In this document: positions 7,447 to 14,494 of the stretch, one piece after another | How the letters are laid out: each line of letters begins with the position of its first letter | Numbering within the stretch: the stretch's first letter is position 1 | Assembly: GCA_946480585.1 (NCBI GenBank) | Contig: CAMLKQ010000011.1 | Coordinates: forward strand, 1 to 18,244 | Source of the DNA: an uncultured Kangiella sp. | GTDB lineage: Bacteria; Pseudomonadota; Gammaproteobacteria; Enterobacterales; DSM-103792 | Direction: 5' to 3' | Length of the DNA: 18,244 nt | The notes under the pieces: model-generated | Database searches by the model: none | Seen by the model: only the letters and a program-made list of their open reading frames with translations | Told to the model about the DNA's origin: nothing | Position numbers and translations under genes: made by a program

Positions 7447-7640
7447 ATCCGCCGAGTCTGGGTCGCGCCCAGACTGCCTAGCAGTTTTGGCAACGCGATT
7501 CGAGTGGTCATGCAGCGGTAATTGTGCGCAGCATTTGGCGACAGAATCGCGTTTGCTAGCAGAGCAAATCCGGTGTGGGTAATGAGGGTTCCTCACACCG
7601 GGTCTGTCCAGGGCGCAGGCAACTGCGCCCTGTTCTTTTC
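7447..7640 (+). ncRNA. Candidate structured RNA or long structured 3' UTR
   Basis: No gene fits this stretch, but inverted repeats fill it: AGTCTGGG/CCCAGACT (7455-7475); a perfect 10-bp pair AACGCGATTC (7492-7501) with GAATCGCGTT (7544-7553); inside that, ATGCAGCG/CGCAGCAT with one A-A mismatch; TTTGCT/AGCAAA (7552-7568), which overlaps and may compete with the outer stem; and CCGGTGTG/CACACCGG (7570-7601). The series ends in a terminator hairpin at 7610-7631. No known RNA family is recognised. It may be a free small RNA or the 3' UTR of the secreted-protein gene; no convincing promoter of its own was found. Confidence 0.45.
7610..7639 (+). terminator. Rho-independent terminator with GCAA tetraloop
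   Basis: AGGGCGCAG (7610-7618) and CTGCGCCCT (7623-7631) form a 9-bp stem capped by GCAA, a GNRA tetraloop, followed by GTTCTTTT. The T-rich side is on the + strand only, so it ends a rightward transcript, either the secreted-protein mRNA or a separate small RNA. Confidence 0.75.
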
Positions 7641-7688
7641 TGCGCTCACGCCCGGGTACGCGGCGGGAGCATATCGGGGTAAAGCCCA

Positions 7689-7727
7689 AAAACAAAAACG
7701 GCGGGGATCTCCCGCCGTTTTTGTTGC
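7689..7727 (-). terminator. Bidirectional terminator after the lipoprotein gene
   Basis: AACAAAAACGGCGGG (7691-7705) and CCCGCCGTTTTTGTT (7711-7725) form a perfect 15-bp inverted repeat with a GATCT loop. On the minus strand the hairpin runs into TTTTTGTTTTTGGG. It lies about 40 bases past the stop of the leftward lipoprotein gene and can also stop read-through from the left. Confidence 0.85.
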
Positions 7728-7763
7728 TGACAACCTGCGCTTAACTGCGCATGACGTGCTCGG

Positions 7764-8603
7764 TCAATTGGCTTGCTTGCCCTTGAGCTCGGTCATCGCG
7801 GCCCGCGCCTGCAGTTCGGCATTTTCAAAATGGCGCAGCTCGGCCTGCAACTGCTCCGGATCGGCCGAGACCAGCCAGTCTTGCCCTTTGCGAACGTTGA
7901 TCACCGAGAAGCTCAGCCGCAAATCGCGCCGACGCTGCAACTGGCGATTGCCCCAGGCAGAAAACTGGTTCGGCACCAGCCGGTAGCGCTCCAGGCTCTG
8001 GCCGGGCAACGGCCGGATCAATTCATGGGTCAGCACTTCATAGACCCACGGTTCAGCGCGATCGGGACTGCTCAAGGTGCCGCGCAGTTTGACGCCGGTG
8101 ACCGGTTCATCCGTGCGATTGACCAAATCAAACTCGACCACGGCTTGCGGCATGTAATCGCCGGTGGTCCAGCTGTAGCGGGCATTCTGCACACCGACAT
8201 CACGCAATTGCTCCAGCTCGGCAGTGGCCTGGGACAACTTGGCCTTGACCTCCTGCTGGGCGCGTTGCGCGGCCGCCAGTGTCCGCTCTTCGCGGGTCAG
8301 CCGCAGCGCATCGGCCATCTCGATGATGTCGTCGTAATCGTCACCGTCCAGCACGCCCAGCAGGGCCGGGCCGAGCGTGGCGTCTTCGGCAATTGCCACC
8401 GCATCTTCCGGTGGCTTGCCGCTATAGCCCACTTCCGAGAGGGCAATGATGGCCAGCGCATCGGCCAAGGCCTTGCGCTGTTCCGGAGTCCGTTCCGCCG
8501 TCATGTCGCGCAGGCTGTCCGCCAGCGCGTCGGTGTCGCTGTTGTCAATCGTGGGTTGGCATGCCGCCAAAAGCAGCAGCGGCAGGCACAGCAGCCGGCG
8601 CAT
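7764..8603 (-). CDS. Outer-membrane or periplasmic lipoprotein (DUF6694-like N-terminus)
   Basis: The product is 279 aa. ATG 8603 has GAGG 5 bases upstream. The N-terminus MRRLLCLPLLLLAAC is a lipoprotein signal with lipobox LAAC, so the mature protein would be acylated on C15; the next residue is Q, which does not favour inner-membrane retention. The following stretch, TIDNSDTDALADSLRDMTAERTPEQRKALADAL, resembles small DUF6694-type lipoproteins, a tentative link. Residues about 105-140 are a predicted coiled coil (TLAAAQRAQQEVKAKLSQATAELEQL). Residues 145-245 look like a beta-rich domain (AVVEFDLVNRTDEPVTGVKLRGTLSS), and a second helical segment ends the protein. No function is known. It is a single-gene unit. 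Confidence 0.82.
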   Translation of the reverse strand: MRRLLCLPLLLLAACQPTIDNSDTDALADSLRDMTAERTPEQRKALADALAIIALSEVGYSGKPPEDAVAIAEDATLGPALLGVLDGDDYDDIIEMADALRLTREERTLAAAQRAQQEVKAKLSQATAELEQLRDVGVQNARYSWTTGDYMPQAVVEFDLVNRTDEPVTGVKLRGTLSSPDRAEPWVYEVLTHELIRPLPGQSLERYRLVPNQFSAWGNRQLQRRRDLRLSFSVINVRKGQDWLVSADPEQLQAELRHFENAELQARAAMTELKGKQAN

Positions 8604-8634
8604 GGAATCCTCGTGAGGGCGTTAATGGGAGCCG

Positions 8635-8648
8635 TACCAATTATGGTA
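8635..8648. promoter_or_regulatory. Palindrome in the lipoprotein promoter region
   Basis: TACCAATTATGGTA has perfect 5-bp arms, TACCA/TGGTA, about 32 bases upstream of the lipoprotein start. On the minus strand it contains CATAAT, a plausible -10 box, so the arms would flank it as an operator might. No cognate regulator is evident. Confidence 0.3.
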
Positions 8649-8678
8649 GCAGGCTAAACGGCGATTGCTGGAGTGATC

Positions 8679-8706
8679 GGCCGACCGGCGGTGGCGGCGG
8701 TCGGCC
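8679..8706. repeat. GC-rich hairpin after the histidine kinase gene
   Basis: GGCCGACC (8679-8686) and GGTCGGCC (8699-8706) form an 8-bp stem just beyond the kinase stop codon. There is no T-tract on either strand, so it is at best a factor-dependent terminator or an mRNA-protecting hairpin. Confidence 0.4.
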
Positions 8707-8727
8707 TGCCGGCGCTTGCCGGACCGG

Positions 8728-10923
8728 TCAGCCCAGCAAGCGCCGCAAGGCTTCGATGTCGTAGGCGCGGGCCAGCTTCTGCAGCTGCTCACCCAGCGCC
8801 GCCTGCTCCGGCTCGCGCTCGCGCAGCTCGGCGCCGAAATCGCGGATCCGGGCCAGCGCCCCGGTCGACAGCCAGGCCCGCAGATGCGCCAGCTCGCTGG
8901 CCGACAGGGTTTCGCTGATCGCCAGCGTTTCCTCGCCGGCGCTCTCGCTCGGGCCGGCCTTCTCGGCATAGCGGTATTGCACCGGCAGGCATTTGGCGAT
9001 GGTCGCGCAGGTCTGGGCCAGATCGACCGGCTTCAGCACCAGGCCATCGAAATGGGCGCGAATGTCGGCGTTGACCTGGGCATCGAACACACTGGCAGTG
9101 AACGCCAGCACCGGCAAACCGTGGTAACGCGCCCGCAGCTGGCGGGCACACTCGATGCCATCCATGCCCGGCATCCGGATATCCATGAACACCAGCGCCG
9201 GCCGCGACTTTGCCACCGCCACCAGCGCCGCTTCACCAGAGTCGACCGTGTCGACCCGGAAGCCGATCTGGCGCAGTTGCAGCGCCAGCGTGTCGCGGTT
9301 GTGGGCGACATCATCGACGATAAGGATCTGCGGCTGCTCGCTGCCGACCAGCGCGATCGGCGTCAGCATTTCGCCTTCTTCGATCGGCACATCGCTGACT
9401 GGCAACGGCAGATTGAAGCGGAAGCAGGAGCCTTTGCCGGGCTGGCTTTCCACCTGCAGGCTGCCACCGAGCATTTCGACCAACCGACGCGCAATCGACA
9501 AGCCCAAACCGGTGCCTTCCTGACCCCATTGCTGGGCAGCGGCGCCAGCCTGTTGGAACGGCTCAAAAATGCGCTGCTGATCGCGTTCGGAAATGCCGAT
9601 GCCGGTGTCGCGCACGGCAAACTGCAGCTGGCCCGGGCTCAGCGGCCGCACGCTCAATTCAATCTGGCCGTGCTCGGTGAACTTCACCGCATTGCCGAGC
9701 AGGTTGATCAGAATCTGTTTGATTTTCGCCATGTCGCCGACCACCGCGGCCGGCAAGGCCGGATCGCGCTGCACCAACAGCTGCAGGCCTTTGCTGTCAG
9801 CGCGTGGCCGCACCACGGTGGCGACATCGTCGATCAAGCGGGCCAGCGCGAACGGTGCATCGGCCCGCTCCATCCGACCTTGTTCGATCTTGGACAGATC
9901 GAGAATCCGGTTGATGAGTTCCAGCAAATGATCGGCGCAGCGGTTGATGTTGGCGACAAACTCGGCCGCTTCCTGCGGCTCCCGCTCGCCCTGACTGAGC
10001 AGCTGGGCGTAACCGATGATGCCGTTCAATGGCGTGCGCAATTCGTGGCTCATGTGCGCCAGGAAATAGGTTTTCGCTTCGCTGGCATGTTCGGCTTGTT
10101 CGCGCGCTGCGATCAATTCTTTCTCGATGGTGTTGCGGCGCTGGATCTCAGCTTCCAGTTGCTGGTTGGTGTCGCTCAAGGCCTGGGTGCGCTGCGCCAC
10201 CATGTCGGTCAGGTGCTCCTGATGGCTGCGCAAATCCATCAGCACCGCCATGTAGCGCTCGGCCAGCGCCTGCAGTTCGTTCGGCGGCAGTTCGGCGACC
10301 ACTTTCGGCAATTCGCTGGGCGGCGCATCATCGGCCAGGGCGGCTTGCAAATGCAGCAGCGGCCGGCCGACATAGCGCTCGACCAGCACGTACATCAAGA
10401 GCAACACCGCAACCGTGAAGCCACCGACCAGCGTGATCATGCTGGTCAGGAATTCCTGCAAGGCCGAACGCACTTCGGCATCGCTGAATTCGAGCTCGAC
10501 CGCGGCCAGCTCGGCGCCGCGCGCCTTGATGGCAAACGCGCGCATCACCGCCCCATCGCTGCGGCTGGTCGGCGCGCTGGCCTGTTCGAGCAGATCCGGT
10601 TTCTGGCTGCGATCAAACCACCATTCATAGCGGGCGGCGCTTTGATCGGTGATGTGGACCCGCTGCAACTCATCCAGATAGGACAGCGCCTTGACCGCTT
10701 CGCCGATCTGGCTTTCGTCAAATTCCCACAGGGGTTCGCGCAGCGCCACCGACAGCACTTCGGTCGCGCCTTCCATGCGCTGTTCGAATTCCTTTTGCAG
10801 GGTGTCGCGCGTGCTTTGATAGCGGATGACCCCGAACAGCGGGATCAGGACCAGCACCAACAGTGCAACCCGGAGAAAAAGCTGCGACTGCAAACGTTCC
10901 CGGCGTTTTCCTTCACCGCTCAT
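8728..10923 (-). CDS. Hybrid sensor histidine kinase with C-terminal receiver
   Basis: The product is 731 aa. ATG 10923 shares its A with the TGA stop of the upstream gene (TGATG), so translation is probably coupled. Domains in order: membrane helix 17-33; periplasmic sensor about 35-160 with LREPLWEFDESQI; membrane helix about 161-181; HAMP-like and coiled linker 183-280; HisKA with FLAHMSHELRTPLNG and phospho-acceptor H293; HATPase with ILINLLGNAVKF (N407/N411), DTGIGI 439-444 and GTGLGLS 470-476; REC with DD 537-538, phospho-acceptor D581, T609 and K631. The tail 650-731 is helical and lacks an HPt-type phospho-histidine motif. All catalytic residues are present, so it should be active. 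Context suggests the periplasmic domain is read by the divergent TorT-like protein and the HD-GYP protein is the target; this is inference. Confidence 0.93.
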   Translation of the reverse strand: MSGEGKRRERLQSQLFLRVALLVLVLIPLFGVIRYQSTRDTLQKEFEQRMEGATEVLSVALREPLWEFDESQIGEAVKALSYLDELQRVHITDQSAARYEWWFDRSQKPDLLEQASAPTSRSDGAVMRAFAIKARGAELAAVELEFSDAEVRSALQEFLTSMITLVGGFTVAVLLLMYVLVERYVGRPLLHLQAALADDAPPSELPKVVAELPPNELQALAERYMAVLMDLRSHQEHLTDMVAQRTQALSDTNQQLEAEIQRRNTIEKELIAAREQAEHASEAKTYFLAHMSHELRTPLNGIIGYAQLLSQGEREPQEAAEFVANINRCADHLLELINRILDLSKIEQGRMERADAPFALARLIDDVATVVRPRADSKGLQLLVQRDPALPAAVVGDMAKIKQILINLLGNAVKFTEHGQIELSVRPLSPGQLQFAVRDTGIGISERDQQRIFEPFQQAGAAAQQWGQEGTGLGLSIARRLVEMLGGSLQVESQPGKGSCFRFNLPLPVSDVPIEEGEMLTPIALVGSEQPQILIVDDVAHNRDTLALQLRQIGFRVDTVDSGEAALVAVAKSRPALVFMDIRMPGMDGIECARQLRARYHGLPVLAFTASVFDAQVNADIRAHFDGLVLKPVDLAQTCATIAKCLPVQYRYAEKAGPSESAGEETLAISETLSASELAHLRAWLSTGALARIRDFGAELREREPEQAALGEQLQKLARAYDIEALRRLLG

Positions 10924-12002
10924 CAAAGCACCTCGGCCATCCCGACCTGCTGGACATCCAAATCAAATACCGGCCGCAGCAATTCCTGGTGTTGCACCAC
11001 CAATGCCAGCAGATCCGGATCAAAATGTATCGGGTTGGTGCGGCCATCGCCTTCCACCAACACCCGCATCGCATGCTCGTGACTGTACGGCGGCTTGTAC
11101 GGCCGACGCGAACGCAGCGCATCGTAAGTATCCACCAGCGTGGTGATGCGCGCCGCCAACGGAATGTCCTGGCCACGGACACCGTTCGGGTAACCGCTGC
11201 CATCGAATCGCTCATGGTGGCAGCAGGCGATCTCGGCCGCCATCTGGAACAGCGGCTGCTGATACTTGCGCAAAATTCTCGCGCCCGCTTCGGCGTGGGT
11301 GCGCATGATGTCCCATTCGTCGGCATCGAGCGGGCCGGCTTTCAGCAGAATGCGATCGGGAATCGACACCTTGCCGATGTCATGCAGCGGCGCTGCGTGT
11401 TTGATGCGGCGGCAGAAATCGGCATCGCAACCGGCCAGCATTGCCAGCTTGCTGGCGTACTCGCCAATTCGGCGGGTGTGATTGCCGGTGTCCTTGTCAC
11501 GAAACTCACCGGCCCGCGCCAGCAGCGCCAAGGCCTGTTCGTAGGAATCGTTGAGTTCCGACACCAGTGTGTGCACGGCCTGGGTCTTGCGCTGCACTTC
11601 GCTTTCGAGCTGGGTGCGCAAGCGGAACAGATCGAGATGGGTGCGCAAACGGGCCAGCAATTCGTCGACCTGAAACGGTTTGCTGACGTAATCCATGCCA
11701 CCGACCTGAAAGCCGCGGATTTTGCTTTGCGGCGTGCTGTCGGCTGACAGGAACAGAATCGGCACCTGGGCCATGCCTTCCAGCGCGCGCAAGCGCTGGC
11801 AGGTTTCGTAACCGTCCATGCCGCCCGGCATCATGACATCGAGCAACACGATTTCCGGCTTGGCCAGCGGCGTCATTTGCAGCGCCATCTCGCCGCTGTT
11901 GGCCGCGTACACGTCAAAGCCCTGCCGTTCCAGCATCTCGCCAACCACTGCCAGATTGGTGCTGTTGTCGTCCACCACCAGCACCCGTGCTGCTGCCGCC
12001 AT
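10923..12002 (-). CDS. Two-component response regulator with HD-GYP c-di-GMP phosphodiesterase domain
   Basis: The product is 359 aa. The receiver domain (residues 5-120) has D11-D12, phospho-acceptor D55, S86 and K108. A helical linker follows (125-160). The HD-GYP domain (about 160-345) carries HTRRIGEYA, the HD pair H207-D208 in LHDIGKVSIP, and HHERFDGSGYPNG with G270-Y271-P272. Members of this family hydrolyse cyclic-di-GMP, and all signature residues are intact. Phosphorylation of D55 would tune the phosphodiesterase and so affect motility or biofilm choices. It is first in a two-gene leftward operon with the hybrid kinase, stop and start overlapping by one base. ATG 12002 has only a weak purine-rich stretch upstream. 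Confidence 0.93.
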   Translation of the reverse strand: MAAAARVLVVDDNSTNLAVVGEMLERQGFDVYAANSGEMALQMTPLAKPEIVLLDVMMPGGMDGYETCQRLRALEGMAQVPILFLSADSTPQSKIRGFQVGGMDYVSKPFQVDELLARLRTHLDLFRLRTQLESEVQRKTQAVHTLVSELNDSYEQALALLARAGEFRDKDTGNHTRRIGEYASKLAMLAGCDADFCRRIKHAAPLHDIGKVSIPDRILLKAGPLDADEWDIMRTHAEAGARILRKYQQPLFQMAAEIACCHHERFDGSGYPNGVRGQDIPLAARITTLVDTYDALRSRRPYKPPYSHEHAMRVLVEGDGRTNPIHFDPDLLALVVQHQELLRPVFDLDVQQVGMAEVL

Positions 12003-12035
12003 GTCCGTGTCTCTTGTCCCGGTGTTCGCTGAGTC

Positions 12036-12046
12036 TAGCCTATACT
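12036..12046 (+). promoter_or_regulatory. Putative -10 region in the divergent signalling promoter
   Basis: TAGCCTATACT contains TATACT at 12041-12046, 38 bases before the TorT-like start. TTGTCC at 12014-12019 pairs better with TAGCCT (16-bp spacer) than with TATACT (21 bp). The whole divergent gap is 81 bases, so both transcription units are controlled from here. Confidence 0.35.
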
Positions 12047-12083
12047 GCCGGCAGACTCCCTGCGATCAGGTGGGGTTCTCAGG

Positions 12084-13145
12084 ATGCAATGCATTGCAGC
12101 ATGGATGGCTTGCCTGCTGGCACTGAGTGCCGGCCCGGCCGTCGCGGCCGACTGGTTTCCCTACCCGGTCGAGCGCACCGTCACACTCGGCAATCGCAGC
12201 GACAAGCTGCCCGCCCGTTATCAGCCACTCGCCACCAGCTCGCAGCCGTGGCGACTGTGTGCAGCCCTGCCGCATCGCAAGGACGATTACTGGCGCGCGG
12301 TCGACTGGGGCCTGCAAAGCGAGGCCAAGCGCATCGGCGTCCAGCTCGACATTGTCTATGCCGGCGGCTACGACCAGCTGGCGCAACAAATCCGGCAATT
12401 GCAGGAACGCTGCGGCAACGGCCAGTACCACGCGGTCATCATCGGCGCTGTGCACGAGCGGGCACTGAACCCGACCTTGGCAACGCTGGCCGGCGCCGGC
12501 CTGCCGCTCATCGATTTGATCAACGGCATCGACAGTCCGCACATCAGCGCCAGAGCGCGGGTCGCGTTTACCGACATGGGCGCCGCCGCTGCCGATTATG
12601 TCAATGCGCTGTGCGCGCGTGAACGTCGGTCCTTTCGCATTGCCTGGTTTCCCGGCCCGCAAGGTGCCGGCTGGGTGCGTGACGGTGATGCCGGATTTCG
12701 CAAACAGTTGCGGCCGAATTGCGGCCAGATTGTCCACAGCGCGCACGGCGACACCGGCCTGCGGGTGCAAACCGAGCTGGTGCAAACGGCATTGAAAACG
12801 CTACCGGATCTGGATCTGGTGGTCGGCACGGCGGTCACCGCCGAAGCCGCGTCGCATGTGCTGCGCGGTAACCCCGCGCCGCGTGTGCGCACCCTTGCCT
12901 ACTACCTCAATGCCAGTGTGTTTCGCGGGCTGCGCAGCGGCCGGATTCTGGCCGCGCCAACCGACGCGCCGGTGATTCAGGCGCGCATCGCCATCGATCT
13001 GGCGGTGCGCATTCTGGAGAAGCAACCGTACGAGCGCGAAGTCGGATCGCGTGTGGTGCTGCTCGATCATTACAACATCTACAATTTTCACCCGGATTTC
13101 GCGCTGGCACCGGAAGATCTGGCACGCGAGGATCTGACGCCATAA
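12084..13145 (+). CDS. TorT-like periplasmic binding protein
   Basis: The product is 353 aa. ATG 12084 has GGTGGGG at 12069-12075 and a signal peptide MQCIAAWMACLLALSAGPAVA. The mature protein is a type 1 periplasmic binding protein. Segments WRLCAALPHRKDDYW, AGGYDQLAQQIRQLQERC, LIDLINGID and DLVVGTAVTAEAA follow E. coli TorT (recalled WKLCALYPSLKDSYW and AGGYSQLATQQAQIDQC). TorT binds trimethylamine N-oxide and controls the kinase TorS. The divergent hybrid kinase fits a similar sensory role here, but no torA, torC or torR is in the window, so TMAO as ligand is only a guess. General sugar-type binding protein is the alternative. Confidence 0.8.
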   Translation: MQCIAAWMACLLALSAGPAVAADWFPYPVERTVTLGNRSDKLPARYQPLATSSQPWRLCAALPHRKDDYWRAVDWGLQSEAKRIGVQLDIVYAGGYDQLAQQIRQLQERCGNGQYHAVIIGAVHERALNPTLATLAGAGLPLIDLINGIDSPHISARARVAFTDMGAAAADYVNALCARERRSFRIAWFPGPQGAGWVRDGDAGFRKQLRPNCGQIVHSAHGDTGLRVQTELVQTALKTLPDLDLVVGTAVTAEAASHVLRGNPAPRVRTLAYYLNASVFRGLRSGRILAAPTDAPVIQARIAIDLAVRILEKQPYEREVGSRVVLLDHYNIYNFHPDFALAPEDLAREDLTP

Positions 13146-13197
13146 CACCCGGCACGGCAAAAGCGCGGCACCCGAACCGATGTGACAGCGGTGTGAC

Positions 13198-14115
13198 TTA
13201 ACGGGCCGCAGCGACAGGCCGGGCACGGCCCGCCGTCGGCACGCCCTGATGCGCGCGCAGCAACTGCACCAGATGGATCAGGGTACGCCGGCGCGACGTG
13301 CTGGCGCGAAACACCAGCCCCACTGTGCGCTCGGCATTGGCTTTCAGCGGCAGATAGCGCACGCCTTCTTCCTGATCGCGCACCGCCATTTTCGGCATCA
13401 AGGTAATGCCAATGCCGCCGGCGACCATCTGCCGCAAGGTCTCCAGACTGCTGGCCCGGAACGTGGCGTTTTCGCCGGCACCGGCCAGCTGACACACCTC
13501 CAGCGCCTGATCGCGCAGACAGTGGCCGTCTTCCAGCAACAGCAGCGATTGGCCCTGCAGATCGTCGAGCGCGACCTGCTTGCGTTTGGCAAGCAGATGC
13601 TGCTTCGGTACCGCCAGCAAGAACGGTTCGCTGAACAAGGGAATCGCTTCCAGCCCTTCGTGCGGCACCGGCAAGGCCAGCAGCGCAGCATCGAGCTCGC
13701 CGCGCAGCACCAGCTGAATCAGGTGCGGGGTTTTGTCTTCCACGAGAAACAGTTTCAGATCCGGCAATTTCTGCCGCAGCATCGGCAACACCGATGGCAG
13801 GTAATACGGTGCCAGCGTCGGGAACGCGCCGAGCCGCAGCTCCCCCACCAACGGGTCGGACGCCGAACGGGCCAGCTGCACCAGCGCATCGGCATCACTG
13901 ACGATGCGCCGTGCGCGCGTTGCCACTTCGCTGCCCAGCGCGGTCAACTGCACCCGCCGACTGTCACGTTCAATCAATTGGGCGCCGAGGTATTCCTCGA
14001 GCTTTTTCAGCTGCTGGCTCAAGGTCGGCTGTGACACATGGCAGGCCTCGGCCGCCTTGCCGAAGTGCTTGTACTCGGCCACCGCCACCAGATACTGCAA
14101 ATCACGCAAATTCAT
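13198..14115 (-). CDS. oxyR: OxyR peroxide-sensing LysR-type regulator
   Basis: The product is 305 aa, the usual OxyR length. ATG 14115 is chosen over upstream codons because GGGGAG lies 7 bases before it and MNLRDLQYLVAVAEYKHFGKAA is the standard OxyR start. The helix-turn-helix spans about 18-40 (AAEACHVSQPTLSQQLKKLE). The sensing segment LLLLEDGHCLRDQALEVC places cysteines exactly at 199 and 208, as in E. coli, so the H2O2 disulfide switch should work. Like other OxyR proteins it should activate antioxidant genes when oxidised, here most likely the divergent ahpC and ahpD. It converges with the TorT-like gene; the 52-base gap shows no terminator. Confidence 0.95.
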   Translation of the reverse strand: MNLRDLQYLVAVAEYKHFGKAAEACHVSQPTLSQQLKKLEEYLGAQLIERDSRRVQLTALGSEVATRARRIVSDADALVQLARSASDPLVGELRLGAFPTLAPYYLPSVLPMLRQKLPDLKLFLVEDKTPHLIQLVLRGELDAALLALPVPHEGLEAIPLFSEPFLLAVPKQHLLAKRKQVALDDLQGQSLLLLEDGHCLRDQALEVCQLAGAGENATFRASSLETLRQMVAGGIGITLMPKMAVRDQEEGVRYLPLKANAERTVGLVFRASTSRRRTLIHLVQLLRAHQGVPTAGRARPVAAAR

Positions 14116-14168
14116 CGCTTGCTCCCCGCCGCAACCGACCGGCCTGACCGGTCGACATGGCCGATCGG

Positions 14169-14202
14169 CATGAACATTCGACATGAACGTTCGACATGAA
14201 CC
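14169..14202. repeat. 13-bp tandem repeat upstream of oxyR
   Basis: CATGAACATTCGA (14169-14181), CATGAACGTTCGA (14182-14194) and the partial CATGAACC (14195-14202) run head to tail, differing at one base between the two full copies. They lie 54-87 bases before the oxyR start and about 25 bases from the OxyR-like site. They may be binding sites for a regulator or a slipped-strand duplication. Confidence 0.7.
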
Positions 14203-14226
14203 GGACTATGCCGCCAGGCCGGTTCA

Positions 14227-14252
14227 ATAGGCAATACCTATCAAACAGATTC
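14227..14252. promoter_or_regulatory. OxyR-like binding site
   Basis: ATAG-N7-CTAT is exact at 14227-14241 and is followed after another 7 bases by AT (14249-14250) where the second ATAG of the full OxyR consensus would start. The second half is degraded. Position between divergent oxyR and ahpC is what an OxyR operator would need. Confidence 0.6.
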
Positions 14253-14343
14253 AACCGTTCGAATGGGCAAAGCCGCCGGCCCCCGCGAAGATGGCGCCAC
14301 CCGAAACGAGCACCGCGGTTGACCGCGTAACCGGAGCAGCACG

Positions 14344-14442
14344 ATGCGCGATGTCGATTCCTGGTGGTGGCTGTGCCTGCAAACACCGGCCAACACCGAA
14401 GCTGAACTGGAATGTCTGTGCGCCGCCTTGCTGGCGCGCTGA
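14344..14442 (+). CDS. Possible small ORF in the ahpC leader
   Basis: ATG 14344 opens 32 codons ending at TGA 14442. GGAG lies 9 bases upstream. The peptide begins MRDVDSWWWLCLQTP and ends ECLCAALLAR, with three consecutive Trp codons and three Cys codons. It lies downstream of the OxyR-like site and 52 bases before ahpC, so it would be on the ahpC mRNA. It could be a leader peptide, a small stress protein or a chance frame; no homologue is recognised. Confidence 0.35.
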   Translation: MRDVDSWWWLCLQTPANTEAELECLCAALLAR

Positions 14443-14494
14443 CACCGAATGACAAGCCGTTTGATTTTTCACTCACTGTAAAGGAGCTGTATCC

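Larger units (their letters stand above)
14116..14343. promoter_or_regulatory. oxyR-ahpC divergent control region (left part of a 379-base gap)
   Basis: The gap between oxyR and ahpC holds, in order, a 13-bp tandem repeat (14169-14202), an OxyR-like site (14227-14241), a GC-rich stretch and a possible small ORF (14344-14442). No unambiguous -35/-10 pair was recognised; activated OxyR promoters often have poor -35 boxes. Confidence 0.5.

Noticed and set aside
7447..7640. 4.5S, 6S or tRNA gene, or a known riboswitch, in the hairpin-rich stretch
   Set aside because: The 4.5S core GGAAGGAAGCAGCC, a tRNA T-loop and the 6S layout are absent, and no known riboswitch core was recognised. No + strand gene lies downstream to be controlled.
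6820..7695. Open frame on the minus strand opposite the Arg/Asp/His-rich gene
   Set aside because: Its Val/Ala/Ile repeats are the mirror of the Arg/Asp/His codons. It has no good ribosome binding site or start, whereas the + strand frame has both and a signal peptide.
10924..10926. TTG start for the histidine kinase one codon before the ATG
   Set aside because: ATG 10923 gives the classic TGATG stop-start overlap and is a better start codon.
8716..11082. Very long open frame on the + strand, antisense to the histidine kinase
   Set aside because: The translation is Gln/Arg/Ala-rich without any domain, while the minus strand shows complete HisKA, HATPase and REC motifs. Open antisense frames are common in GC-rich genes.
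14151..14202. Start of a CRISPR array in the oxyR leader
   Set aside because: The repeats are 13 bp and directly abutting, with no spacers.
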